Shown: piece by piece, positions 1-13,700 of the stretch
Layout of the letters: each line of letters opens with the position of its first letter
Numbering within the stretch: position 1 is the stretch's first letter
From: Tridacna crocea
Lineage: Eukaryota > Mollusca > Bivalvia > Cardiida > Cardiidae
Direction of reading: 5' to 3'
Assembly (NCBI GenBank): GCA_943736015.1
Contig: OX031059.1
Location: 21,508,501-21,572,500, forward strand
Length of the DNA stretch: 64,000 bases
Program-made: the position numbers and the translations under genes
The notes under the pieces: generated by a model
Told to the model about the DNA's origin: nothing
What the model saw: the letters and a program-made list of their open reading frames with translations, nothing else
The model's database searches: none

Positions 1-690
1 AGGAGGTTCTGATTCTGCTGCTGGACTAGTGCACCAATCATAGCAAGTCTGTCAGCATCCATGGTGATACAGGTTTACTGTGATATAGATGAGGTCTGAA
101 CTCAACGGCAGCTGGATTCCAAATGAGCTCCTAGTCCATTTCTTCCCGTATTTATAGCTAAATTCTAGTCCCGCTCCGACACCTCTATAACAACGCCAAA
201 ACAAAGTTCATCGCCGCCATGGCTCGCTGCTTCAATGCCCGACACCGTTCCAGCAATCCCGTGTCCGCTCGTAAAACGCTTACAACTGCTCCACCGAAGT
301 TTGTGCAACGTTAAATCGCCGCCCGGGCAACGCTGGTGAAGTACCGGTGGTCCAGCGTTTAAAATTTCTGCGTTGGCCTAGCGGACCCAAGTGTCCACAA
401 ACTTGCGTCTAGCGGTGCCAACCTTTGAATGGGCATTGGTAGAGCGAGGATGAACTTTGCCGGGGCGGAAAATTGTCCCCTCCTCAACGCTCGCAATATT
501 TTGTGCAGCTCAAAACTTTCGGAGCGGTAGGAGGATCCTTCAAGAAACATCAGCGGTGGCCGAGCGTATACGGCGTTGCTTTAACGGGGGCCAACTTTTG
601 TTAAACGGTGGTGAACGGTTACGAGCGGTAATGAATTTTTTTCACCGCTCCAGGAACGCTCCAGCAAAGTTCGGGCGGTGTGACCGGGCC
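1..690 (-). mobile_element. Putative PIF/Harbinger-like transposon end with start of an ORF
   Basis: GC-richer than the rest of the window. The right edge, read on the minus strand, begins GGCCCGGTCACACCGCCCGA and abuts TTA (691-693), fitting a Harbinger-type terminus and 3-bp target. A minus-strand ATG at 60-62 opens a frame that runs off the window (MDADRLAMIGALVQQQNQ), possibly the element's protein. The family call is tentative, as the other end is not visible. Confidence 0.4.
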
Positions 691-1274
691 TTAAGAAAAA
701 CAAATGACCATCATTCAATATGGTAAGTTTTTGGAAAAACTAACTATATACAGAATTGGGAGTGCATTTAAAATCCAATTTTACATTGAGATAGTTACAC
801 ACTCTGTAATATATAAATATTTGTTTAACCCTTTACCACACAATCCCATTATTTAACGACACTGAGAAAGAAGCCTTTTGAAATTATTGGGGGAAACAGA
901 GAAAATGAGTGAGTGTTCATCAGGTATACAGAGGATGGCAGATGGATATGCACAATCACAATGACTCATGTAGCAAATTTTGTACTCAAATGACCTAAAA
1001 CAAAATATGGAAAATGCAAACATTTTGCCCACTAAATAATTAATATTTCAAAGTTATAGTTCAAATATAACTCTTTCAGCACTTCAAGCAAAATCAGTAA
1101 CTTTAGCAGACAGCATAGATCAAGATCAGACTGCACAGAACATGCAGTCTGATCTTTGATCTATACCATCTGCTTGTGAAGTGAAGTCTATACAATCAAA
1201 ATCTTTTTAGTTTCCATGGATTGTATTCAGAGCTGTAGAAAGAGGTCCAGATCATTCATTTGGTACTGAACAAG

Positions 1275-1502
1275 TTAATCCTTTACCACAAAATCCTGAC
1301 TTTTAATGACCCTGAGAAAGAAGGATTCTCAAAACATCGTGGGAAAAGGAGAAAATGCTGGTACCCAGCATTTTGTCCATCTCCCACAATGTTTTCTACC
1401 CTTTCCAAACTAAATTTCAGATTTTCACTTACTTTCATTTTGTTATCTGCAAATGCTTTGATTTGGAACCCGTCTAAAAATTTGTTGTAAGTTAAGAGTT
1501 AA
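1275..1502 (+). repeat. TTAA-palindrome MITE, reference description
   Basis: Family definition: ~225 bp, ends TTAACYCWTTACCA and its inverse TGGTAAWGRGTTAA. The core is a ~66-bp palindrome whose arms read roughly ACATTGTGGGAAAAGGAG then AAAATGCTGG. The TTAA edges suggest piggyBac-type targeting. In '+' orientation the side with GACCCTGAGAAAG lies left and CAAATGCTTTCAATTTGGAC right. This copy keeps both ends but its right palindrome arm is shortened; it ends 18 nt from the e39 donor GT. Confidence 0.8.
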
Positions 1503-1521
1503 CCAACTTAGATACTCTTAC

Positions 1522-1775
1522 CATTATTTGCTGTTGACCAAACTGCCATAACAGATGATTTTATAGCGTCAATATTTCTGTAGATGTCTCTGCTTTCACC
1601 CTTTAGATGAAACTCGGACAATACAACAGTCTGATTTGTGAACACACTTAACATTCCATTTGTTTCTTGGGTAACTGCATCAGCGACATCATCCACAGGA
1701 AGTGGCTGTGTTTCCCATGACAACAACACTTTGTCATCAGCTCGTACAGAATAGGAAAGTTCAGCCACAATAGAC
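1522..1775 (-). CDS. e39: long exon, module 19 (last exon in window)
   Basis: 254 nt, acceptor tacag, donor gtaaga. Starts SIVAELSYSVRADDKV; helix IDAIKSSVMAVWSTAN. No matching short exon could be found between 1 and 1521, so the gene continues beyond the left edge. Confidence 0.87.
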
Positions 1776-4700
1776 CTGTAATAGTCATAGATAAGTGTAT
1801 ACAAAAAAAATAGCATGAAAAACATTGTCGTAATGTTCTATGCACATGTATCCAGCAACATTCTTGAAATACATGTTTTCTCATTACACAGAGACATTAA
1901 TGGACATTACTCTTTACCAAATGACAAATTTTTGGACTGGACCAAATTCAAAGCATCTCTTGGTGTTATGATGATTTCTGACTTTGATAGGGTAGAAAAC
2001 TTTGTGGGAAAAGGAGAAAATACTGGTTACCAGCATTTTCTCCTTTTCCCACATTTTTTTCTACAGGCTTCTTTCTCAGGTCATTAAAAGTCGGGATTGT
2101 GTGGTAAAGAGTTAATGAAGTATCATAACTTATGATTATATGTTAAGACTACTTCACAAATCAACATTATGAACACTGCACTAAGCATTTCCCTTATTCC
2201 ATGATTCTGAGTAAGGAAGAAAAGACGAAAATGCTGGTAAGATGCACTTTTTTTCCATTTTGTATGATGTGTCTCATCCATTCCAAGAGAAATATTGTCA
2301 TTTGAGTCCCATTTAAGATGTGGTCTGCAAAAAATCTCAATATGTTCAAGTCTAAAACTTTATCATAGGTCAAAGAAACAATTGGCTATCAGGTTCAAGG
2401 GAAAACTATATAATGCCAGTAATAAAAGAAAATAAAAAAGTACATTATGTATATATGTATAAAATATGTTCATGGCATGACAAGAAAGCAAAGATCAACA
2501 AATGAAGACAACATGCATGCAAAACAATTTATTAATCTACTCTCAATTATTTTCTGTTTCAATTATTTCTGTGCCTACAATCCTTGTGTACACTCTTTAG
2601 ACCAAATTTTTGGTTCTATACTAAAATGAAGATAGGTCATATTGTCTGTCTTAATAATATCTGGGACAAGTCTGAAAATTGTTACAATGGGTCAAAAACT
2701 AGGTCACATGATTTGATTTCAGTCGGATTCTTGTGTAACTTAGTCAGAATATTTATTCTGATAATATCTCGGACAGGATTGTAAATGGGTCACATCAGGT
2801 CAAAAACTATGTCACCAGGTCACTGTAACGTCACTAGGTCACTGTAATGTGACCTGGTGACCTAGTTTTTGACCCATTTGAAAAGTTGACCATGGATGAC
2901 AGATGTCTGACAAAGCACAATCGCAAAAGTTCACCTTAAGCACTTCCTACTTAGTTGTTCATTAAAGAAAAAGGAAATCTTACCCAGTTCCCATGGCAAC
3001 ATGTTCTTGATACCCAACGACAGAGGCAGATACATTTTGACTGGATGACATTTTTGTCTGGTTCCTCCATAGTTCTGAGAGAATGGTTTCCAGCTGCATT
3101 TTTGCAGTATTAGAGATAGGACCGTTTACTTTTATAGTATATAAACTGATTGCTCTGAAAAATAAAACCTTGTCATGAGTTCTATCTCTTACACCTTTAG
3201 GTATGTGAAGAAAGATTTTCATTGCAAGATCTTCTCATGATTTCACTTCAAAATGCCTATGTTGAAAAACATTCACCTTTTTCCTTCCACCAATAATACT
3301 TTACACTGTATGCAGATTTACCTCTGTTAACCCTTAACTCATTACCACAAAATCCCAACTTTTGTTGACCCTGATAAAGAAGTATTTAGAAAACATTGTG
3401 GAAAAAGGAGAAAATGCTGGTAACCAGCATTTTCTCCTTTTCCCACAATGTTTTCTACCCTTCACAAAACAAATTTCAAAATTTCAGTCACTTTTGTCGT
3501 CTGCAAATGCTTTCAATTTGACAAACCTAAAATTTTCTCGTTTGGTAATGAGTTAAACTGCCCAGTGTGACTTACTGACCTTTTGTAGACAATGTAGATC
3601 AAGAGCAGACAGCAAAGAATGTTGGATCTGCACTGTCTGATAATAGGTTTTGTCCATAAAATAAGTTTGAAATAGATTCATATGGGTTTTTACTAATGGC
3701 CTGAAAGGTTCATTCAATCTATTTAGCAGCATAAAGGTTTATAATTGAAAGGCTATGCCTATTTTTTTAAATGGTTACAGATGACAATAAAAACAAATGA
3801 TGGACAAAAATGAAGACAGACCTATAATAAACACATAGATACATCAAAATCAGTTTCTTCATTGCCAAATTTATACTTCAATAATACTGAACATTCTTTA
3901 TTCAGTCCTGATTTCATAGACTGTATGCTGTTTAACGGCATTTTCTATATTATTTAAGCAATAACGCTGTAGCCAGCATAATTATCCATGCTTTCCTGGT
4001 GCTTCCTTAACTCTTTACCACACAATCCCGACTTTTAATGACCCTGAGAAAGAAAGCCTTTGAAAACATTGTGGGAAAAGGAGAAAATGCTGGTAACCAG
4101 CATTTTCTCCTTTTCCCACAATGTTTTCTACTCTTCCCAAATCAAATTTCAATTTTTGATTCACATTCATTTTGTCGTCTGCAAATTCTTTCAATTTGGA
4201 CCAGTCTATAATTTTGTCATTTAGTAAAGAGTTGACCAGTACCCTACACAATATTCTTTCCAAGCCACTGGCTGCTTTCCCATGTAACCATCATTGAAAC
4301 AAAGGTCAACAGTGGGAGAGGAATGAATTTTGTTGCAACAACTATCATTAATCCTTGGAAAGAAATTAGCCAACTTAGGCATCAAACTAGCTACCTCCTC
4401 TTCTCAAGTCCTGTATGCTTCCGACTGGGCCATCAGGGCTCCACTCCTCATTCAATATGTCAGGAGGCAATAAAAGGAGCTATTGCAAAACATTTTTTAA
4501 GGATAACAATAGCAACGTTGTACAAGTTTAGACAATGCTTACAGTGAATGGAGGCAAGTTTCACAGCGGTTACTGAGACCTTACCTATAGCTTAGTCCAG
4601 CATGATAAACATTTATATTAGATGTTTGCATCTCACTGACCAATACTGGAATGGCTGGTTCCAAAACATAATCTGGTTCTATTGGAACACCACCCAGGGA

Positions 4701-7700
4701 CACTGTGTAGAAAACAGCTGCCAGATTTACACTGTAATAAGAAAAATTATTGATCAGCTCTAAAACAAAATTATGGCTCAGCAATTCGCACACAATAGAG
4801 AATCAGAATCCTTTTTCTTGGATTGAGAAAAACTGATTAGACTTTCCCAGATAACAAAATTTTAGACTTGTCAGTATTACTTGACAGCTTTTACAAATGA
4901 CATATAATATATCTTTTTAACCCTTTACCAAATGAGAAAGTATAGACTCCTCCCAATAGAGATTATATGAAAGACATCAAATGATTATAATGTAGCTGGA
5001 AAAATGATTACAGTCTTTGCATTAGAAGAAAACATTGTGGAAAAACGAGAAAATGCTGGTTACCGGCATTTTCTCCTTTCCCAATAATGTTTTCAAAAGC
5101 TGTCTTCTTCAAGGTTGTTAAACTTTAGAATCGTGTGAGTTTATTTAAAGGTAGAAAATCTTGTGACAGAAAAGAAAAAAGGATAATTTACTCCAGTATT
5201 TCCTCTATTCTTTCAATATTTTCCCAAGTTTTCTTCATTAGCATTGCTAAAACATAGACATGTTTAACCCTTCACCATGTTCGTTACATTGTACAACTTC
5301 ACTTTTTCACAACTGACACAAGGAAGAATTATTTAATCCTTCACTTCATTCTAAAATTGTAGACTTTACAATATGAGGGACACTTTTTAAGTTCGTAGAG
5401 TAAGCCTATAACTTTTTAACGTGATTATGAAGTTGCATGATTTTTTACACAGAGCTTGCATAATCATTCCTCTTTCGAACGATGTCATGGTAATATGCAG
5501 CGCAAGAGGTCCATGTGCACGCTGCACTGGGTATTTTCAACAAGTGGTGTTATACACTATAGTAAATATAGCATTCAATATGGATGGAAAAATCTCTGAA
5601 CAGAGGGTATATTGTAAGATTCGAGCACAGCTCCCGTTTCAGAAATTCATGCTGATTTGCAAAATGTTTATGGGAATGGTGCTTTAAAATATGCTATAGT
5701 TTGCAAGTGGGTACGTCATTTTAATGATGGTCAGGAGTCAATTGAAAATGACCCTCGGCTGTCTACCAGTGTCTGCAACATAATTATACCTAAAGAGGAC
5801 TACCAGGCAGCATTCCTGAAATGGAAAGATTGGTGTAAAATGTGTGTGGAGGTAGACAGGGCATATTTCGAAGGTCTTAGATAAATAAAATTTTGATATT
5901 TCAAGCGGTTTTAAAAAGACCGCCCTACTCTACGATCTTAAAAAGTGTCCCTCGTATTGAAGAAATTTGCAGATGACAACTCAAATATTTTTTAAATGAT
6001 AGTATTTGTCCTTAAACAGATTGGAAACATTGTTGGAAAAGGACAAATTGCCTGTTGTCCAACAATGCCTTAAAAAGTCTTCTTTCTCAGCTGTTTAAAA
6101 CTTGGCATTGTACAGTAAAGGGTTATCAGAGTTATACATGCACCAGTACAGTTATAAAGAATGAGATATATATAGCATTATGGAAAAGGAACAATTTGCT
6201 AGTAGCAAGCTATTGTTTCTGGTCCACTTTGATTTATAAAAGATAATTACTCCAAAAAATTCTTATACTCCTCAATGTTTTCAAGTCTTCATCATAAGGG
6301 TTGTTTAAACATGGGACTGTTTGGTACAGAGTTACATACTGAAAGCTGCAAAACTTACCCAAAGTCTCCAAAGTAATTCTCTTTCTTGGCTATGTCAACA
6401 CCTACTTTTTCACCTATGCAAATAAAAAAGATAAGAAATATACTCTAGATTAAACTTGTGATTTGTGTAATATCAGCATCACAAGACAGGAAAACTGAGA
6501 GAAATTCTCATGATATCTACGTACTGAGGACTTTCTTTTTTTCTGTTTATTGCACATCCTGAGATAATTTTGCAATAGATTATGTCAGAATATTTTACAA
6601 CTTCTACAAGCCAAGTTACATCACCTGAACCACATTTAATTTGGTGTCTGCTAATACTTTCAGCATGAAAGTATCTAAAATTGTGTGGAATTGTTCACCC
6701 TTAACCCTTTACCAGACAAAAAATTTTTAGTACTTTTCAAATTGAAAGCATTTGCAGATGACAATTTCAATATGGCTCAAATGGTGCAACTGTTTAATGA
6801 TAGGAGAGAAAACATTGTGGGGGAAAAGGAGAAAATGCTGGTTACCAGCATTTTCTTCTTTTCCCACAATGTTTTCAAAATGCTTATTTCCAAGGGTCGT
6901 CAAAAGTTGTCATTGTGTGGTAAAAGGTTAATGTGCTTTTCACTATCATAGTTGTCTATGAGGCCTGTGTGGATGAAGATCAAATGGAAAGCATTTACAG
7001 ACATAATAGAAATAACTGAAAATTTGAAATTTTGTTTTGTGAAAATTAGAAAACATTATGGGAAAAGGAGAAAATGCTGGTTACCAGCATTTTCTCCTTT
7101 TCCCACAATGTTTTTTTGCTAGACTCTTCTTTTTCAGAGTTGCCAAAAGTAGGGATTGTGTCGTAATGGGTTAACCTCTTTACCTTGATGCGATTGATTC
7201 CAGGCTGCATTCAGAGATTGTGTCACACTTGTACTGTTCAAAGAGTCTGGTTCCCCATACAGAAAAACTTTATAGCAAGAGGCCAGGTTTTTGACTGTAT
7301 TTCCTGTGTAAATATCAATCTGGCTGTCAAGCAATGAAGTGATTTTGGCAGAAGTTGGGGCCAAGGTCGTAGCAGGATACAAATAGGTCTGGTTATCTTC
7401 CACAAAGTACATCATTCTTGTTACCACAGCTCTGAAAATAATTTCAAGTTCAACATAATCTGCACATCTCCCAATATCCTGGTTTTAAACATTTCTTCAG
7501 TTATATTATGGGAAAATGGACAAAATATTAAAATATCAGATTTTTTTCCATTTCACACTGTGCTTTTCAGAAGCCTTCAGCTGTTTCTCTTTTCTCCAAC
7601 AATGCTTTTAAAGGACATCTTTTTCTGGCTGCCCACAACATGGTATATTTATGGAATAGTAATTCCTGTCCATGAGATTTTACACTTCTCTGTGTTCAAA

Positions 7701-10700
7701 GCATCAAATTTACAAACTACAGTTCAAATGTGGTTAAAATAATAGGAAGTCTTTCGAAGGGTATACACTAGTTTGGAAAAAGGAGAAAATATAGATGGCC
7801 CACAATGTTTCAAAAGTCACCTTCTCCAGGGTCTTTCAAACACAGGAATAAGTAGTTATTGGTTAATAGGTGTTTCATTGTATTTTCTCTATTAAAAGTC
7901 CAGAAAAGAAGCTTTTACAAAGCAAACAAATAAATTTAGTCTATGAAAAACAAACAAACCCCATATCTCCAATAAATTCCTGTCGCTGTACAGCAGAAAT
8001 CTTTATGGTTGTTTTACTTGTAGCTGGAATATCCAAAATGGGTAAAGTCAATTAATCTATATGATCATAATATCATAAGTAGAAACAACATCTATTTGAT
8101 CATAATATCATAAGTAGAAACAACTTATGCGTAAATGCTTGCTTTTAATTTTAACTGACTGACTGTTTTATGTTGCTTACAAAACTATTTTAGTCATACC
8201 ATGGTAACAACTTACCTACTTGATTGTTTCCTATATCTCATTGACGCTGATATGAAGTGTCTGATCCAAGGACTCATAAAAAATATTGTATTAAATTCGA
8301 CAGTTTCATGTTACAAGCTATTGATTCATTGCCCATTTTCAGAAAAAAAAATGGTTGAAAGCTGTATTTTGTGAGAGTTTAAAGTCACATCAAAAAAAAA
8401 ACTAATCACTTACATGTCTTCCAAGCTTGAAACAAGACACCTGGTAGTTTATCTGTTACATAAGTGGGAGCCAATCCTATAAAATCTATGTTGAATTGAT
8501 CAGAATACTTTCTGTAACCAGTCAGCTGTCCAAGATAGGAAGTAGCAGCCACATGATATGTAACATTGTTGATGGTGGAGAAATTCATGGAGTTCTGTAG
8601 CAATGATGCAGACATCTGTGGTTGGGTAGAGGCTTCGACTGTCACACCATTTTCTTTGACAATGTAAGACACTGACCATCCTTCTCGGCTGGAACAAAAC
8701 AGACTTAACTCTAACTTCAAACTTTTAACCTTTTACCAAACTGACGACTTTTAATGCCCCTTAAAGAGAGGGCTTTTGAAAACTTCGTGGGAAAAGGAGA
8801 AAATGCTGGTTACTAACATTTTCTCCTTTTCTCACAATTTTTTCTACCCTATCAAAGAAAAATAATTTTGTATGAGCCACATTGAAACTGTCATCAGCGA
8901 ATGCTTTCAATTTATATAGGTCTAAAATCTTGTAGTGTGGTAAAGGATTAACTCTCACTTCAAACCTTTAACCCTTTACCAACTTTTAACGCCCCTGGAA
9001 AAGAATGCCTTTGAAAACATTGTGTGAAAAGGAGAAAATGCTGGCAACCACAATGTTTTCTACCCTGTGCATGTTCTATGCAGTATGATCTTGATCTACA
9101 TTGTCCGCAAAAGGTCAGTGATTCGCGCTTAGCAACTTTAGGATTAATGAGCTACATAGGTGCTTTAACCCTTTACCACACAATCCCTACTTTTGACGAC
9201 CCTATGAAAGAAGCCTATAGAAAACATTGTCGGAAAAGGAGAAAATGCTGGTAACCAGCATTTTCTCCTTTTCCCAAAATGTTTTCTACCCTTCACAAAA
9301 CAAATTTCAAATGTTCAGTCACTTTTATTTTGTCATCTGCAAATGCTTTCAATTTGGACCAGTCTAAAATATTGTCGTTTGGTAATAGGTTAAGTATTTT
9401 AAAAAATTTGCACCAGAGATTCACAATGACTTCAGGAAATGTCTCATGATCAGTAAGATGCCTCATTTACAAGAAATTCTACTGAAACTAGTGACAGCTT
9501 CATACCTCATGTACCAAAATGAAAAGAAAAGGGAGTAATACCAGTTTTACAGAACACTGTCCTATTTTCATAAAAATCCTAAAATTGAACAATTTTACTG
9601 AATGTACATGTAGTTAATATAATTGCAAAGAAAATGAGCCATGCTCTGTGAAAAGGGGACTTAATGCATCCGCGAAAAGCATCAAAAAGCAAAGTCCCCA
9701 CAGGCTGACCTTAGTTTAAACATATTTATATTTCATCAATTGAGAAACAATTTCTTACAACTTATACTAATCTCTCTCGATTCTGCTTCCTGGGAACTAC
9801 ACCAGTACTCGCGTCGAATGTGTGGGCCAGTGACACTCGCTCCCAGGTATCGAACCCAGGACCTTTAGGTTATGAGGCCAATGCTCTACCTCACAACCCA
9901 CAGGCTGACCTTGGTCAAAACATTTACTATTGGTCAATTTTCAGTTTGTTCAACAAACTGTGAACCTCATGATTCAGTCACTTGTTATATATTATCGAAT
10001 TCATGTATCCCTAATTATGCAAGGTCTTGCTTGGTATCATGCTTCACAGAGACACAAGGTTACCCTTTACCACTCAATGATGACTTTTAACACCAATTGG
10101 GAAGAAACCTATTGAAAACATTGTGGGAAAAGGAGAAAATGCTGGTAACCAGCATTTTCTTCTTTTCCCACAATGTTTTCTACCCTATCAAGATTAAATT
10201 CGAGTATTTGAAATCACATTTAAATTATAATCTGCAAATACTTTCAATATGGAAAAGGCTAAAATCATGTTGTCTGGTATAGAGTTAAGTCCTTCTTTGC
10301 AAGATTTGACTGGTTCTATTGGGGTTTAACGCTACTTTAACAGCTGAGGTCATATCATAGCAGTCAGTGACGCACTTGTGTTTCCCGGCTTTCTCATACC
10401 AGTACTAACACAGCTTTCTTTCCAAAGCCACCAACTACTTTTCTCACATGCTTCAGCAGAGATGAGAGGCAAAAATACACCGAAAAGAAAGTTCGCCTCA
10501 ACCGGGTATCGAACTCACAACCACCAGGTCAAGAGTCCAACACGCTTACCATTTTGCCACCAGGGCGGGCACCTTTTTTTTTGCAAGAGCTTTGCTGAGA
10601 TACAATTCTCTTTTGCTTTATAGGTGGTTATTTTACAGCTTGAAAACAAAAAAGGTCACTTTAAAAATACTGGACAAAATAAATACCTTTGTGAAGAAAT

Positions 10701-13700
10701 CAACTGTTCTTGGGAACCAATGGTAACAGCAAGTTGATCGGTTTTGATTCCTGAAATCATACATTAGTAATATTGTATTGATTTTACCTTCTTCTTCATC
10801 ACTTGTCTGCAAACTAGAGCTATAACTAAATATTTTTGAGACAGTTATGCTCTTTTTCTTTCAACTAGAATTTTCTTTGGAATAGCTATTGCAGCTAAGC
10901 CTTAGCACCAGCTAATGTAATTACAAAACATTGTCAAAATCTACAAAGCCAAATTTGTGTATTACCTGGTATCTTATCAGCTATGACCTTTCTAACAGCC
11001 TCAGTAACCATATCAACATCATCCCTGTAGATTCTTCTTGAGTAAACGACCCCAAATGTCTGACTTAAGGAGACTACATCATTTACACCCAGCACTTTGT
11101 ATTTGTGTCCATAAATGTCGTCGATGGAAACATGCTTTTGTAACACACTGAGACTTACAGGTGCTGCATTGCCAGCCATGTAATCTGGTTGTGTCTGGTT
11201 AGTCTTGACTGAATAAACTAGCTTCCATACAGTGGACCTGAAATATAAGTCTCCCATGTTGGTTTGTTTGACATATGATTTTTACTTAGCAATCCTGTGT
11301 TGAAACTAGAACTATCACTAAACATGATTATACCCCTCACCAGCTCCTTGTCACAAAAACAGGTCTATGTCACAGAATGCAGAATTGTTATGTACAAAAT
11401 TAAGAGTTGAAAAAAAAAAAAACGATCAAAGGGCGATAATTCTGTAACAAATCACAGCAGGATCCTGATAATTGCACATGCACGACCTCATAGGTACAGG
11501 AACCCTGTGTGTAAATTTGAATTCAGTATATGAAAAACTGTAGGAGTATTGCTGCGGACAATGTTGTGTCTATGGAAAGATAGACAGACAGACAGCCATG
11601 GCCATTCCAGTATACTCCACTCCACTACATTGTGGTGGGGTATAATAATCTTAACACTAAAGATGTAACCAGTATTTTCTCCTGTACTCAAAATGTTTTG
11701 TAGCCTATCAAAAACAGATCATTCAAGAAAACTTGGCTAGTGAAAAATACTGAGTGTGACAATGTGCCCACATTAATAAAATAACAAGTCAAACTGGAAA
11801 AACAGTTGTTTTGGAATTCTTGTCTTATACGTCATTATGTTCGTAAATAACTGGCTGGAATAAAGTTTTAAAGAAATCATCAGTCAGTCTTTTATCAATT
11901 AGTCATTATGATAACTTATCAATATTGGTCAAATTATACCATATAAGAAAGATCCATGGCTATCTTTTCTCCTTTTTTGAGCCATGTTTTAATATAAATT
12001 TAACCATCTAAGTTTTGGTTTGCAAATACTTTCTTTACTCATTACCAAACAACAAAATTCTTGGCATGTCAAAATTGAAAGCATTTACAGATGCCAAATA
12101 AAAGTGACTGAAAATTTGAAATTTGTTTTGTGAAGGCTAGAAAACATGACATGAAGGTCTTCTAAAGGCTTCTTTCTCAGGGTCGTCAGAAGTAAGGATT
12201 GTGTGGTAATGGGTTAAGGGACAATATACGTTTTCAACCTACCCCTGACTTGAACCAGTGACCATTTCTTCCAGCTGATGCACAGTGACAGAGTCCACAA
12301 AACCAGGTTTTCCACTATTCAAATGTTCATTCCATGCTGCGGCAAGCCCATCTGTCAGCTTGATGTCAGTTAAATCAATTCTCTTATCCAAGTAAAGAGA
12401 AAATAAATCTCTGTACCTGTAATATACATAGTCATCTTTAACCCTTTGCCAAATAATCCTGAGTTTAACTGACCCTGAAAAAGAGGGTTACTGCAAACAA
12501 TGTAGGAAAAGGAATAAAAATACTGGTTAAAATGCTGCAGTTGTAAAAATTTTGTGGTTTGGTAACAGGTCCATTGTTTTTACATCTCATGCTGCTAAGC
12601 ACCACTCAGTGTGCTTTTAGCAGTGCACAGAACAAGACCAGAGTGCACAAAACATAATCTGATCTTGAAAATACACTGTCAACGTTTTTGCAATAACTTC
12701 AGACCGAAAGCTTTAAAAGCTTGAAATTGCAATATCTCATCTGTTTGTGGTAACTGGCAATTTCTCCTTTTTCCACCATGACTTTACCTTCCAAGCAATA
12801 AGACTATTACTTGAGCCAAATTTGTTTGTTTGTATTGGAGTTCAAAAAGCTTCAGTCATATCATAGCACTCAGTGCTCCTATGAATGTATTTCCTGGTTT
12901 TCCATACCATAACTTTCTTGCACAGCCATAAACTACTTTTTTTTTACTACATCAGCAGTGGGAGGGAAAATGTTGCCAGAAAGAAAGTTTGCCTAAACAG
13001 GGTATAGTAGCCACAACCACCAGGTTACAAGTCAGATACACTGAGCCACTGAGCTGCCTAGTCAGGCTTGAGTTTAAAGAAATATGTCATCTTAAATCAA
13101 CTTTCACCTAAACACATCCGAAGTTTTGCTGTTTATTATAAAGTTAATCCTTTACCCCACAATCCCCAATTTTAACAACCATGAGCAAAATACATTTTGG
13201 AAATATTGTGGGAAAAAGGAGTAATTGCTAGTAAACAGCATTTTCTCCCTTTCCAACATTGTTTTCTGCCCTTCCCAAGATAAAGTTTCATTTTTTAAAT
13301 CATGTTTATTTCGGTGTATGTAAAAGTTCTGAACTTGGACTAGTCTAAATTTTGTCATTTGGTAAAGGGTAAATCAATTGCAAGTTCAGAGCTAAGATAG
13401 TGCTACTTCCTCTTCTTCTGCTTTGTCTGATAAACATAATATCTTTCTGGCACATATTTTTTTTGTACAGTGGTGAATTCCCATAGTCAGGTTGCAGTGA
13501 AAAAATGAGCATGCAGCCAAACACGAACTGATAAAAGGCACAGGAAAATTATGAAGTCTAGGTAAAATATTTGGAAAAAGCCTTTGTGCAAGTCCTCAAT
13601 GCTGTCAATAATAGCAACAGTGGCTGAAGTAGGTTGGTTTCATTGTCTTTTAGCTGATTGAAAATTGGAAACAGTAACATTAATAGATTTAATACTGTCT

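Noticed and set aside
1815..2087. 90-codon plus-strand ORF
   Set aside because: Composed mostly of the MITE copy at 1907-2115.
5421..5884. Two plus-strand ORFs as host genes
   Set aside because: They lie wholly inside the mariner derivative and match transposase segments.
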